Shown: positions 12,326 through 24,380 of the stretch, piece by piece
Layout: every line of letters begins with the position of its first letter
How positions within the stretch are numbered: position 1 is the stretch's first letter
Assembly: GCA_036346405.1 (NCBI GenBank)
Contig: CM070546.1
Location: forward strand, 101,004,826 to 101,068,825
Source of the DNA: Phyllostachys edulis
Taxonomy: Eukaryota; Streptophyta; Magnoliopsida; Poales; Poaceae
Length of the DNA: 64,000 nt
Direction of reading: 5' to 3'
Notes under the pieces: generated by a model
Databases searched by the model: none
What the model was told of the DNA's origin: nothing
What the model saw: the letters and a program-made list of their open reading frames with translations, nothing else
Position numbers and translations under genes: made by a program

Positions 12326-15300
12326 TGTCGGGACCCAAAATATGCAATTATGAACCCACTATGTATAATGCACTAGTCCAGAATCACGCTAATGCACACA
12401 GTGTCAACATAGGTGAATATCGATCCACACAAGCGATTAATAACATAAACGAGTAATTTGATAACAAATAAGGGTTTTGACCTTAAGGTCGAGTTTACAT
12501 TTATTAAGCCACGCAGGGCTAGCAAGAAATAAAATAGCAGCGGAACGAAGAAACTTCAGCGAAATCCCATCAATTCACCACAGGCAACTAACTGGGATCA
12601 AGATCCTACGATCAAGCACCTTCAATGAACTCCTCCTCGAAAGCAGGCGAAGACTCCTCCTCTTCTGTTGCATATTTTACAACAAGCATGAGTACACACC
12701 GTACTCGCAAGTCATACCACAGAAATGCAATTATAGATGCAGGCTTATTCCAAAGGAATGGCTTCTGTGGTTCTTTTGCAGAAATGCAGCATTTGCAATT
12801 TAAATACAAGTAGTAGATTGGAAGCATAGTTCAAAACAAATAGACAATAATAATTGAACAGTTTTATTTCACAAAGACACATAGCCTAATCAAGTTATTT
12901 ACATAGCCATATGACTTAGGTCACACAGCTCCCTTCCTAAGGTTTTCATGAAAATCTACCCCTCGTGTGAAATCACCGAGCATGTCCATGATCGCGGACG
13001 CGGCTATTCGAATAGATTGATTAACACTCTGCAGAGTTTGTACACTTTACCCACAAGATACAACTAGTGTAGCTAGCACTAGCCGTAACAAAACAGTTCG
13101 AAACTTCATCTTAACATTGACACTCCCAAAGGTGCTTACAAACCGCCGACAACCCCACATAGGAAGTCACCCAACACACACCGTTGGGCAGGACACCGAC
13201 AAACCGCCCGTGATGTGACTACCTGGTAGCACACCTCCACCCATGCACATAGCCTAACTTACTACCTGAGTAATCAATGTCAAGACTCCATAACTTACTA
13301 AGTTAGGCCCATCCCATACAAGGCATGTGGTTGTACGAATGGCTCAGATCAATGGCGCACAAAGTTAAGTCCTTAACTGACCAAGGCAAAACTTCCAAAT
13401 AAACTACAAATCCCTATGCACACAGGTTATTAAGCCCACGCACATAGCTCCACCAAAATATCACATAGTCCACTTGCCTCCGTCTAAATCCTTTCCCACC
13501 CTGTTGGTTAAGTGCAACATATGCCATCAACGAGTAATAGCACTTAGCGCACACAGTTTCGATCACAGAGTTTCATAGTCACTTAGTCAAGTTTATATTT
13601 GCAACTACATGAGATGATGACTCGTAGCATGGCTAAGCAAACTAATCGTATCTAACCAACCCATGTTGGTAATACACTAGCACCAACTAAATAAACCAAA
13701 CTAGGGTGACAAAAGATTATGGCATACAATTAGACAAGGAGGTCATAACAGATTGGACATTAACTAATCCCAAAAGCATTGAAATAAATAATTAAAGTAA
13801 ATGCAATAATTTAAATCAATATAACTTTTGAAAACTGGGTTCAATATGATCAAAGGTATAACTTGCCTTGGAAAAGGTCTTGATATTGATCTTGGTCTTG
13901 AGATGCTCCTTGCTCTTCAAAACCTCCCGAGGTATCAACGTCTACTCGCAAACAAAACAAACAAACAAAGCAAAATAAATAAAAACAGAGGCAAAACAAA
14001 CTCCAAAAATTAAATAAAAATCTCATATAGGTAGATCTTGAATTTAGAAATTTGAATGGGCTCAAACGGAGTTCGGATGCAAAAGATATGGGCTTTGGAA
14101 GATTGAATCTACAAGAAAACCCTAAAACCGATTATTCAATTTTCAATTATTTCTTAAAAGAAAATCGGATTATTGCGCAACGATAGACGGCGCTACGAAT
14201 TAAATGATTAAAAATAAAATCGACATGTGGGACCCACACGCCGAAGATGGCTCACGGTGAACCAAGTTCACCGAGCCGATGGATCTCGATCTGCCGGTGG
14301 CACGCCTTGCAAGACACGCAGGCCGACGCGCGCCACATCGGCCGACACGCACACCTGCTTGAGGTGGACGTTAACGCGGCGGCCGACACGGCCGCCATGT
14401 CACCGACGGCAATGGCGAAGCTTCGGGAACCAAGGGCACGGCGAACGGCGGCCTTCCGTGGGTGTGGTCGGTACCGGCAGTAGCCCTTGTTATTACAAGA
14501 CCTTCGGTCCAACCCCGTGGTCGGGGACGATCGAGGCGGCCGGGCGAAGCTCCAAGCGGCGGAGAGACTCGCTATTGTCGGATGAGCTTTCGGCGAGGTT
14601 CGACGATGTGGGTGGTCCTGGAGGTAGCTCACGCGCGCTGATCACGCTGGTGCGACCACGAGGGTCAAGGCCACGGCCGTGCGGCCGAATTGGAGAAAAA
14701 CCACGGCGACAAAACCCTATACCTCGAATTGCGGCGCTAGGCGTTTGGAGCTCAACAGTGGTGGCTTTGGATTGAGGGCATGATCGCGAACCTGTGGGCC
14801 TATTTATAGGGTCCGGCAAGACGGATAAGGAATCCCCAAATCAGATTTCTTGAGTTCGCTTGGTTTAAGAGATAGAGTTCGATTCTGCTCCAATTGAGAG
14901 CAGATCTGAACGCGGTGAGATAAGGGATAAGATTTGGCACATTTTCTAGAAGAGATTCGGTTGGAAATCTCCATTGTCAGATCGAGCTCTGGAGAGCTCC
15001 AATGGCGGCCGCGACAGAGCTCCACGGGAAGAAATCGAGTCGGAGATTTACGACTCGGCGAGCCCACCACGAGGCATGGAGTGAGGCGCCTTGTGAGCGG
15101 ACGCCGATCCAACTGCTCGTCAGCCGATCCAACAATGGGACGGGCGAAGGCCATGAGCCGGGCCGAGTGGGCAGCAGACAAAGGAATAGGAATCGGGTCA
15201 AGGATTTCGGCCCAAAGCCATTTACTGAGATTTTAATAGTTTTTCTTTTTAAGAAAATACTAGAAATTCAAATAAGCAAAATAAAATAGCAAATGAACTT

Positions 15301-15523
15301 GGAAAAATTCCAGAAAAATCTGAAAAATATATCCAAGCCCAAAGAACCTAAATAAAATAGTTTTGGCCATTGTTCATGTTGACTTTAATCATATTAAATT
15401 GTTTTGATGTACAAAGTCCATATTAAGCTTTTGAATTTAAATTCAAATAAAATCCAAATGGTGAATTTTCTCCTACTAACTCTTTAAAAGATTTTTTAAA
15501 GCTCAGAAAATTGGGATGTTACA
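12326..15523 (-). mobile_element. 5' LTR of gypsy family A (copy A2)
   Basis: The minus strand starts TGTAACATCCC at 15523 and ends GGGTCCCGACA at 12326, 3,198 bp. It aligns block by block with A1, A3 and A4, including the palindromic block at 12981-13036. A TATA box, CCTATAAATA on the minus strand, lies at 14811-14820 and is the likely promoter of the element. The region around 14.2-15.2 kb is GC-rich; the 182-codon frame there has no recognised domain. The flanking base pairs are TATGG on the right; the matching left copy next to a 3' LTR is not visible. Confidence 0.9.
14811..14820 (-). promoter_or_regulatory. TATA box of LTR A2
   Basis: CCTATAAATA on the minus strand, in the U3 part of the LTR. 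The related copy A4 has CTATTTAAAGG at about 41885 at the equivalent place, which supports a conserved core promoter. Confidence 0.6.
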
Positions 15524-15928
15524 TATGGTCTGACAATCGTCTTGTTGTTGTAGTCAACAGGACAGTTGTAGTGTTATAATTCTTATTACTTGGGTTTCTG
15601 CTGTGCCAAAAAGGGTTTGGTTCCATTGCCCGAATCCAACAATGAATCATGTTCCTCGTCCATGGATCGATGTTCTTGCATTTTTTGGTCTTTTGGGAAT
15701 AACTTGCATGGAGAAATGCTTTCATAATACAGTGCTGCCAATGCATCGCTTCTCTTTCATCAGATTCTTATGTAAGTGTTGTTATAACAGATGTGCTAGA
15801 TTTCAATAGCTTACCAAAATGTTTTGTAATCATCATGCTTCGTCTTATCTTATATGCTGAGAATGTCATGAATCCTAGGTATTAGAATATACGCTGCATG
15901 CATACTGATTAATTTTTGCTTTTATCTT
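15524..15928 (+). repeat. Direct repeat, copy 1 (aldolase intron and exon piece)
   Basis: About 405 bp nearly identical to 16621-17026. It includes a short aldolase exon start (KGLVPLP-SNNES, about 15614-15650) after an intron-like stretch. It begins at the exact base where LTR A2 ends, so the retrotransposon inserted in, or deleted up to, this repeat. The bases matching the upstream aldolase exon are missing from this copy. Confidence 0.85.
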
Positions 15929-16341
15929 GACGCTCCCTCCTTTCGCCTCCGTAGGGCCGTCTCCTCCTCTTCGCTGATCATGTTTTTGGTTAGTTTTAAT
16001 CTTGATTGTCCAATTTCTCTGGACATGTTCTGTTTGCTTTCACACTATATACTTTGCGTTATGCATGTATTAAGGCTTATTTTGTTTCAGTTGCAATGTT
16101 TCGGTGTCTGTTGATTTGTCAATTATTGCAATCATGTTCTCGTGCAAATGAACAATACTTTTTTGTTCTGTTTCAGCTACTAAAACTAACATTGATGACG
16201 GTAGATTGTGTGAAATTGGGTATGTCAACCTGGTCTTCCAAGCCATTTCCTATTTTCTCGCTAGTGCCCTTTCCTTCATCGCTGCAATGCATTTTTCTAT
16301 TAGGTTTCATGACTACAAATCTAATGGTTCAATGTGTGTAG

Positions 16342-16745
16342 AAATATATTGCTTCCCCTGGGCATGGGATCCTGACAATTGATGAGTCGAATGCTACAGG
16401 TGGAAAGAGATTAGCTTCCATTGGTTTCGACAACATGGAAGCTAATCGCCAGGCTTATAGGCAGCTTGTACTGACCACTAATGGTCTTGGCGAATATATT
16501 TCTGGTGCTGTTCTTTTTGAGGAAACTCTTTATCAGCCAACTACAAATGGCAAGAAATTTGTTGACTGTTTCAAGGATCAGAATATCATGCCCGGTATTA
16601 AGGTTGACAAGTATGCATAATATGGTCTGACAATCTTCTTGTTGTTGTAATCAACAAGATAGTTGTAGTGTTATAATTATTATTACTTGGGTTTTTGCTA
16701 TGCCAAAAAGGGTTTGGTTCCATTGCCTGGATCCAACAATGAATC
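16342..16745 (+). pseudogene. FBA: Fructose-bisphosphate aldolase fragment (two exons)
   Basis: An exon at 16342-16611 encodes about 90 residues of plant class I aldolase: KYIASPGHGILTIDESNATG, KRLASIG, EANRQAYRQL, GLGEYISGA-LFEETLYQ, KKFVDC and NIMPGIKVDK in order. A second piece at 16711-16745 continues with GLVPLPGSNNES. An acceptor-like TAG precedes the first exon. At the exon end one G seems lost, so the usual AAG-GTATG donor reads AAGTATG and splicing would shift the frame. The Schiff-base lysine region and C-terminus are missing. The family makes or cleaves fructose-1,6-bisphosphate in glycolysis or the Calvin cycle; this copy cannot. Whether the source was a plastid or cytosolic isoform cannot be judged. 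Confidence 0.88.
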
Positions 16746-17026
16746 ATGTTCCCCGTCCATGGATCGATGTTCTTGCATTTTTTGGTCTTTTGGGAATAAC
16801 TTGCACGATGAAATGCTTTTAGAATACAGTGCTGCCAATTCATCGCTTCTCTTTCTTCAAATTCTTATGTAAGTGTGTGTTATAACAGATGTGCTAGATT
16901 TCAATAGCTTACCAAAATGTTTTGTAATCATCATGCTTCGTCTTATCTTATATGCTGAGAATGTCCTGAATCCTAGGTATTAGAATATACGCTGCATGTT
17001 TACTGATTAATTTTTGCTTTTATCTT
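16621..17026 (+). repeat. Direct repeat, copy 2 (aldolase intron and exon piece)
   Basis: Partner of 15524-15928, about 406 bp. After the GLVPLPGSNNES codons the sequence departs from aldolase and reads as non-coding AT-rich DNA, the same in both copies. The duplication therefore happened after the aldolase exon was truncated. Confidence 0.85.
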
Positions 17027-17483
17027 TCAAATCAATGTGGCCCTTTTATGGCTATCGGCAACCCACAGGTCTTACTCATGGCTCCCTGGATTACAGAGTT
17101 CCTGCTTCGAATTTACACTGTTTAGTTGAGATTGTCTTCTCTTTTTGCTTTTTGCAAAAGCCCTAGTACATTGTTCGCTTTTTTCTTATTCACCAAAATC
17201 TGATAGGATCCTTTTACTGAAACAGGTACCATATCTATTGTTATTCTTTCTTTTGAACTAAAATGCATACCTTTTAGTACAGAGGTTTACATGTGGCATA
17301 GCCATTGTCGTTTCTTATCCTAGGGCTTTTGTAGATTTTTTTGCATGCTTTGAATATGATATCTAAATTGTCTATAGAAATTTAGGGATTCTCTATGTAC
17401 ACAACCCACTTTAATGCCTTTCAATCAAATTTTCCTTCCTCAAAAACAATCCGACTGAATGGATTTTTTGGGTGCGTAGGTGG

Positions 17484-17602
17484 CAGAGTGCATGCAACCG
17501 ACAAATTGGTCAAGACAATGCACAAATTCTACCAGCAGTACGCCCATCGCTTGGTCACCTTATTCTTCGCCGAGAAATCCGTCACCGCCATCATTACCAA
17601 GG
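17484..17602 (+). pseudogene. Unrecognised exon-like fragment
   Basis: An open stretch with amphipathic, gene-like composition (HATDKLVKTMHKFYQQ, AHRLVTLFFAEKSVTAIITK) ending at a good splice-donor string, CCAAG-GTCAGT. I do not recognise the family. It is on the same strand as the aldolase and PPDK pieces. Further exon-like bits with donors lie at about 18430-18476 and 19073-19149 (a frame reading RAISGTVAKLFKHDTGKP), also unidentified. Confidence 0.45.
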
Positions 17603-17682
17603 TCAGTATCATCATCGTCCTTTCTGGCGATAGGGGAGTTAATCTATGTATCTCTTTGATTGTCATACCGATTGGGCACTGA

Positions 17683-18328
17683 TGAATCTTAACAAACAAA
17701 AGACAAAAAAAAACCAAATCGAAGAACAATTAAAATGCTCGCAGTTATCTTAGTGTCTAGGTAGATAAAACTGGAAGATCACTTAATTTTTGTTCCTTTA
17801 GTTCTGTCTTGTTGATTGTTTTATTTATTTGGTTCTGCACATTTTTTTAGTGTAATTACAATGCCACCTTGATATAGTGTGCCGAAATTCGCCCTTTTTA
17901 AAATTGTTTTATCAATGTATGTATTGAGTCCCTTGTTTAGTTTTAGTCTCTGTCCTAAGCAACACCTGTGTGAATCTTAACAAACAAAAGACAAAAAAAC
18001 AAATCGAAGAACAAATACAATGCTGGCAGTTATCTTAGTGTCTAGGTAGAGAAAACTGGAAGACCACTTAATTTTTGTTCCTTTAGTTCTATCTTGTTGA
18101 TTGGTTTATTAATTTGGTAGATATAACTAGAAGACCACTTAATTTTTGTTCCTTTAGTTCTGTCTTGTTGATTGGTTTATTTATTTGGCTCCGCACTTTT
18201 TTTTTTGTGTAATTACAATGCCACCTTGATATAGTGTGCCAAAATTCGCCCTTTTTTTAATTGTTTTATCAGTGTATGTATTGAGTCTCTTGTTTAATTT
18301 TAGTCTCTGTCCTAAGCAACACTTGTGT
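17683..18328 (+). repeat. Tandem duplication of about 288 bp with a nested 71-bp duplication
   Basis: Copy 1 is 17683-17970 and copy 2 starts at 17971 with the same TGAATCTTAACAAACAAAAG string. Copy 2 is longer because about 71 bp (18046-18116, containing ACCACTTAATTTTTGTTCC) is repeated at 18117-18187. Sequence is AT-rich and intron-like. Confidence 0.85.
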
Positions 18329-20178
18329 TAAGTAAGGTATTCTTGCTACTGTGGATTCATGCCATACTTTAGTAGTTAGTCTGACATTTAATTCTTCAGA
18401 TATGTAGTCTTTCCCATGTTAAATTGAGCCCACAGACTTACGATGCTGAGATGCAATTTCAAACAAGTTGCCAAGGTACGTATTTCCAGTTTTACAAGAT
18501 GTTTGCGTTAGCTTTGTTATTTTAGACCAACCTAGTGGTGCAATTTTTTAAGCTATTGACTTAAATATAAATGCATTTGGTTTATCTCTTATCTTGTTTT
18601 CCTGGGTTGTTTTCTTTGTTACATTAGATAACCTTGCCTTTTTCATCTTTATTTATATAACGCGGGTTTAGATTTGCTAGCCTTACCTTTTTCATCCTTA
18701 GGAAAAACAAAAGCTAAAATATGTATAACCTGCAGCTTACCTATATGATGTCATTCTTATTTGTATCCATGTGATCCTCATTACATGCACAAGATGGCTT
18801 GATGCTCACATCTCAATACATAGTTGTGACTTATTTTGCTATACACTAGGGAACTGTTCAAGGATGCTGACGTGACCCATGTTAGCAAAATGTAGGTCAG
18901 TTCAGTTATCTCATATAGTATTCTTTCATGGTCAACTCTCGATTTAGATAGATGCACATTGCAATTTATACTTTTCGTTGTTCGGGAAAAAATAGATCTC
19001 TTATATTACATGCAGCCACAGACATGATATCACATACATAGCTCTGAGATCTTTCTGATGATTTCAGCCACACTGTCTCTAGAGCTATTTCAGGAACTGT
19101 TGCAAAACTATTCAAACACGACACTGGTAAACCAGTACAAAAAAAGGGTCAGTTAAATCCATCTCATATCATATGCTTTACTACTTAGCTATCAGTCACA
19201 CTAACCGAACATCACTGCATATCATCTTCGTTATGATCTAAAGAAAAATTGTCCATGCTTTGAACCAGCTGCCATTTTTTCCAGAGAAGGCATTTTCCAC
19301 TTCAAGCATACAGCACCATCGAATAATTGCATGATAGATACAATTGTCTTTCAAATAGCTACAGATTAGCATACACAACATCTGTTTACACATTACCTAT
19401 ACACACAGATTAGATTACCTCTCTCTAATTAAAACAATTTCCATAATGCTTCTTCTGTGCAATCGAAACTATACAGGTATCAAAACTATACAGGTTCTTT
19501 AAACTCCATAGTTGTTAACATTGTTGCACTACAAACTAAACATTGCTAGGCTAAACACTTGAATAACACAGAGCCATCTTATCTCAGTCATTATCATAAC
19601 ATATCGATTTTTCCATCCTAATGTAGTTCTTCTTTAGCAACACGTTTGTACATAGATGTATTTTTTCCCCCTGCCACATCCTCCTCATCACATCTGTTTT
19701 TATACATTTTACTTTCTTTGGCGCTTATCACTGTCACCATTTTGTTTTGGCCCTTTTTATGCAGAACAAATGCATCGGCATGTCCTATGTTTCATTTTAT
19801 TGTGTGCTCAAGACACTAAATGTACATTTGTCTGTTATGTATGTCTACATGTCTTTATTTTTTTTTGGTTGGTTCGAAATTCCAACAGTGTGATTAAGGT
19901 ATAAAATTTAATATCTTCACATTGGTTTGAATTTGCCTTTTTTTTCGTGTATAGGTTCATGAACGCTAGCAAAGTGTAGAGGTTGCTTACCTCATAAAAG
20001 GTATCCATCATTGTTGTCAGAAATTAATTTAAACAATTTGCAATGCTCAAGACACAAGTAACCAAGTAGTCATATAGGACTTATAGCATGCCTTACTTGA
20101 GAATTGAGATTCAGTTCACAGCTAAATCAATGGCAATGTATTGACACAATTGTTTCACTCTTATCCTATGAAAACCAG
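18329..20178. other. AT-rich intron-like spacer before PPDK exons
   Basis: No recognised gene. It holds two short exon-like pieces (see 17484-17602). A segment at about 19775-19830 (CCTATGTTTCATTTTATTGTG) recurs at about 20965-21030, so there is more low-copy local duplication. Confidence 0.4.
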
Positions 20179-20729
20179 TTTGAGAACCCATTAGCGTACA
20201 AAGACAAAGTTATTGCCACAGGCTTACCTGCATCACCTAGGGTTGGTTTGGGCCAAATTGTATTTTCTACTGAGGATGCTGAAGCATGGCATGCCCAAGG
20301 GAAAGATGTTATTATGGTATACATGGCCTTTTCATCCTCCATTTTAAGGCAAGAAGTCATGTTTATGTCATTTTGGATTAGACTTATGCTTTATTCCAAA
20401 ATGGTTGCTAATTATCATGGGAATATTAATTTGTATCCCAGTCCATGTTAGAATAGTTGCTCCCCATTATTCACAACTTTCTTTGAGCTGCACATGAAAA
20501 GCTCCATATTGTAATGCTTGAATTATTGTATCCTGATATTTTTCTTTTGTACTCTATGAATATAAAGGTGAGGACAAAGACCAGCTCAGAGGATGTTGGT
20601 GGCATGCACGCAGCCACTGGAATTCTTACAACAAGAGGTGGTATGACCTCTCATGTCGCTGTTGTAACTCTTGGGTGGGGCAAATGTTGTGTGTCAGGAT
20701 GCTCAAGTGTCGTAAACGATGCTGAGAAG
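20179..20729 (+). pseudogene. PPDK: Pyruvate, phosphate dikinase fragment (two exons)
   Basis: Exon A at 20179-20316 encodes FENP-AYKDKVIATGLPASP, IVFSTEDAEAWHAQGKD, flanked by CAG acceptor and GT donor. Exon B at 20568-20729 encodes VRTKTSSEDVGGMHAATGIL, TTRGGMTSHVAVV and GWGKCCVSGCS. This is the phosphohistidine domain: the catalytic His codon is 20652-20654 and the regulatory Thr two residues before it is kept. One residue is missing in the CSG-IRVNDAEK stretch. The N-terminal nucleotide-binding and C-terminal pyruvate-binding domains are absent. PPDK makes phosphoenolpyruvate from pyruvate; this fragment cannot. Neighbouring exons match the same strand as the aldolase piece. Confidence 0.9.
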
Positions 20730-21919
20730 GTGATTGAAATTGTTGCTGCACATATTTAACAAATGCTTTGTTAGACAAGACGGCAGCAAATCCGTCTTGA
20801 AATTCATAATGAGATTGTGAGAATTGTATGTTTATCATTTTTGTATTATAGACAGTTCAGTTGTTTACCAGAGAAAGAATTGTTTTTGGTGTTGATGTCA
20901 GGCCTATTGAATCGTTGTAATTTGTAAGGAACAAAAAAAAACCTGAATCATGAATTGATCGACCTGTCCTATGTTTCATTCTATTGTGTGCTTACACATG
21001 ATTCTCAAGACACTAATGTACATTTGTCTGCATAATTTCTAAGCATTTTGTCACATGATGTCTACAATCTTCTGCAAGCTAATGAACAGCTAGATTGTAT
21101 GGATAGAAATTATTGGTTTATCTCTACCGTTGTCTTCAAGTATTCAGAGAAATATGTAGGAACCTATTTGAAACAGATAGATTGCAATGAACAACTCCAT
21201 TAACAACCTACATTTTTTAAATAATTACTAGATACCTGAAACCAATTAATCTTGTTCTACAAAATGATCGTTCCCTTCTTTGTCTACATGAACAAAACCA
21301 TACACATTCTTGCTTCTATCTAGGTAGTACAAAATGCATGCAAATAAACTCATTTGTACCATATTAGTCAGGAAATTTGCATTTAGGTTTACAGTGCTAC
21401 AAGATACTTGTGATCTATAATATCCACATCTATTAATTCCACCTGTTAGTCCTCCTAGTAGTATAGACACCATTACACCAATACACCTTGCTAGATCCTC
21501 TAAAACGCAGCAGGTCCTAATCAACAGTGCTGCCGGTGTACGCTCTACCGGTCGAAAACGAGACGCGCGCACCACAAAATTTCGCTACACGAGCACGAGA
21601 TCGATGGGATCCCGCCGATACATCTGCCGGTCCGTTCCGTCCGCGTCGCGGCTTAGCTTCTCGCCTTTTCTTTTTTTTTTCTCGAAAAGTCTTCTCACCT
21701 TTTCCCATTCGCCATAAGTGCACCGTAGTCAGGGAAATTTTGTGCCTCCGTTTTCTTTCAGTGAAACTATCGATTTATCTGGCGCTCGCGTGCAGTCAAC
21801 GCGTTAGTGCTAGGCGAGGAAATGCACGAATGAAGCACATGCTGATTTCTCCCTAGCTTACATGATTTATGTGCTCCATTGAAGTTTTCTTAGGTTGGGG
21901 GGGGGCAGCTGATCGGAGC
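20730..21919. other. Unassigned region between PPDK fragment and gypsy LTR
   Basis: No gene recognised. 20960-21065 repeats part of 19775-19850. A GC-rich patch at about 21525-21840 has open frames on both strands without known motifs. Confidence 0.35.
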
Positions 21920-22236
21920 TGTCTGTCTAGAGCACATGGCGTGAAGCTACAGAGGGAAAATGAATAGTGGCTAAGGACTTGGGCCTGATGGGCCGAGTAT
22001 TGTGTGATGGGCTAAACTGTAATCAGGATAGTTAGTGTTGTCGTTTATTCTACAGTGTATTCGTTGCTAGTCTGTAAAAGGGACTCGGTTGCTTCTGAGA
22101 ACGTCATCAAAGAAAGTAGAAGAAAATTCCCCGACTCCTCTCTCTTCCTTTCTCTAAGTTCTTCTCTGCCTTCCAGATTTGAATCCAATTCACGAGATTG
22201 TCTCGGTTCCTTTGGTTCATCGTCAGGATCATGACA
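21920..22236 (+). mobile_element. 5' LTR of a decayed gypsy element
   Basis: The segment ends ATGACA just before a tRNA-Met primer-binding site. The left edge at TGTCTGTC is chosen because it mirrors the GACA end and would give a 317-bp LTR, a size common for Reina-like chromoviruses. The left edge is a guess; the right edge is firm. Confidence 0.55.
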
Positions 22237-22238
22237 GA

Positions 22239-22250
22239 TTGTATCAGAGC
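22239..22250 (+). other. Primer-binding site of the gypsy element
   Basis: TTGTATCAGAGC differs by one base from the usual TGGTATCAGAGC complementary to initiator tRNA-Met. It lies 2 bp after the LTR end. Confidence 0.8.
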
Positions 22251-22312
22251 TTTTTGATCCACCAGCAATTGTGGCGAAGAAGAAAGGAGCGTAACATACG
22301 CTTACCGTGCGG

Positions 22313-24380
22313 ATGGAGGCGGCGGAAGGAAATGTATCTACACTGGACGATGATGTCAAGGCCATCCTAGGTATGGTAACGGGCATGGATGATCGGATGA
22401 AACAAGCAGAAACATGGAGACCAACCGTGGATTGTTTGCTTGTTGGGCTGCGATAGGCGACTGAGAATCTCCGAATGAGTGTGTCTTAACTGGAGGGAGT
22501 GCCGCACAATCCTCCGTATCCGACGGCGCTGCGGCCTAAGGCGTACCGAGAGGAGAAGCATTGCCAAGGAGAAATTCTTGGGATAACCACCGCCTCTGGA
22601 CAAAATCTGGTCACAGGTGAGCTTCCTTACCAGAGCTCTTCGGCGTCTTGCGATTTGGGAGTTCATGGGGGTAAGGGGTTGTTCGGAGTTCCAGGAAATC
22701 ACAATCACCAGCAGAGAGAGTTTTATATGCCAAAGGTAGAATTTCCCTGATTCGATGGAGAACATCCTAGAGTTTGGAAGGATAAGGGTGAAACGTATTT
22801 TCATATGTTCCATGTGCCAATTCAATGTTGGGCTCAGTATGCCTCACTGCATTTTCACAGCAATGCATCATTGTGGCTGCAAACATTCGAGGCACAACAC
22901 ACGGTGGAGAATAGGTTTGGCAAGGACTTGTATCACAATTACATGAAAACTCTGTTAAACATCAAGCAGCTTGGGGGGGGGTACAGGAATAGTATGATCA
23001 ATTTCAAAATGTGGCACACAAGGTGCTAGCTCACAATAGGAACTATGATGATGTATTTCTGGTCAATAAGTTTGTCGAGGGCTTAAAGGGGGGAATCAGG
23101 ACAGCCATTGTTTTGCATAAACCTAAAACAGTGGATACTGCATTTTCACTAGCCTTGCTACAGGAAGAGGAATTGGCGGTAGCAGCTAAGCGGTATAATG
23201 GTCGTCATGACCACAGGGACTATACAAGGTTCAATCACAAGTCACAAGCTTATAGCGGCAAGGGAATTTTTTTTGGGGGCCGCTCCTGTTGAGCACAAAA
23301 CTGAAAACAAGACCAAGACGGAAGAGAAGTATGAGAACCTGAGATCATTGCACCAAGCTCAAGGTTTGTGTATGAAATGTGGAGAGAAGTGGGGGAGCTG
23401 GGCACAAATGTCCACGGGATGTACTGTTGCATGTTAGAGGAACTATTGGAAGTGTTACAGTTGGAAGGTGAAGGCAACGAGGGTAGTGATGGAGACAGCA
23501 AGAACAGTGAGGAAGAAGTATTGATGAATATTTCTCAGTGTGCTGTAGTGGGAGTTCAAGGCAAAAGAACAATCAGGTTGGAAGGATACATTGATAATCA
23601 GGAAATTTTGTTGCTGATTGACTCAGGTAGTTCGGGCAACTTCATCAGTCATGCACTGGTACATAAGTTGCAACTCTCCACTCAATCTGCAGTACCTGTT
23701 CAAGTAGCTTTGGCTGATGGGGAAAAGATGTGTAGTAGTCAACAAATCAAAGGACTCAGATGGTGGACTCAAGGATATACTTTTTCCACAGATGTCAGAT
23801 TACTTAAGTTAGGATACTATGACATAATTTTGGATATGGAGTGGTTAGAAGAACAAGGGCCCATGTGGATTCACTGGAGCCAGAAGAAATTGAAGTTTGT
23901 TCATGAGGGACAGCAAATCACTCTACATGGTGTGAAAGACAGTACCAATACATGTCAACCGATTTCTGCCAAGAAACTACAAGGATTGGTCAGAAGTGGG
24001 GGTTTGGCTCAATTGATTCAATTGATGTCAGTGAGCCCTGAAGGCATGATAGGGAGTCTGCCAGCAGTAATACAAACCTTATTAGACAATGCTCATTTAT
24101 TCCATCAACCAAATGAATTACCTCCTCACAGGACTTTTGACCACCCAATTCCCTTGCTACCAGGGGTCAAACCTGTCCAGATTAGACCTTACAGATATGC
24201 TCCAAAGCAAAAAGATGAGATCGAAAAGCAGGCCAAGGAAATGCTACAAAAAAAGAGTTATTCAGTCTAGTGCAAGCCCTTTTGCTTCTCCCGTATTGCT
24301 AGTATCAATCAAGGCACATGTTAAACACACTACTCTGAAGACATACTCCACTATGATTAACGCTGGGAGCAACGCTGAGC
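22313..24380 (+). pseudogene. Ty3/gypsy gag-protease-RT remnant
   Basis: The ATG at 22313 opens a gag frame that stops at 22457. Gag continues at about 22735-23190 (FDGEHPRVW, HNRNYDDVFLVNKFVEGLKG, AFSLALLQEEEL). A zinc knuckle starts CMKCG at about 23371 and then loses its frame. The protease motif LLLIDSGSSGNF lies at about 23608-23643, with the active-site Asp at 23620-23622. The N-terminal RT linker follows (PPHRTFDHPIPLLPG, QIRPYRYAPKQKDEIE, SSASPFASPVLLV), and homology stops at about 24310. Frameshifts sit at a run of nine G (about 22975) and near 23275 and 23400. RT core, RNase H, integrase and 3' LTR are missing. Confidence 0.9.

Noticed and set aside
14227..14775. 182-codon open frame in LTR A2
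   Set aside because: GC-rich LTR interior with open frames on both strands, no domain and no conservation of frame in copies A1, A3 and A4.
6071..15523. LTR A1 and A2 as the two ends of one element
   Set aside because: A1 has its own perfect TSD (GTGGG) and lies inside LTR B1, so it is a separate solo LTR.
21440..21475. Helitron 5' end on the minus strand (TCTATACTACTAGG)
   Set aside because: The base before it is G, not A, and no matching 3' end was found upstream.
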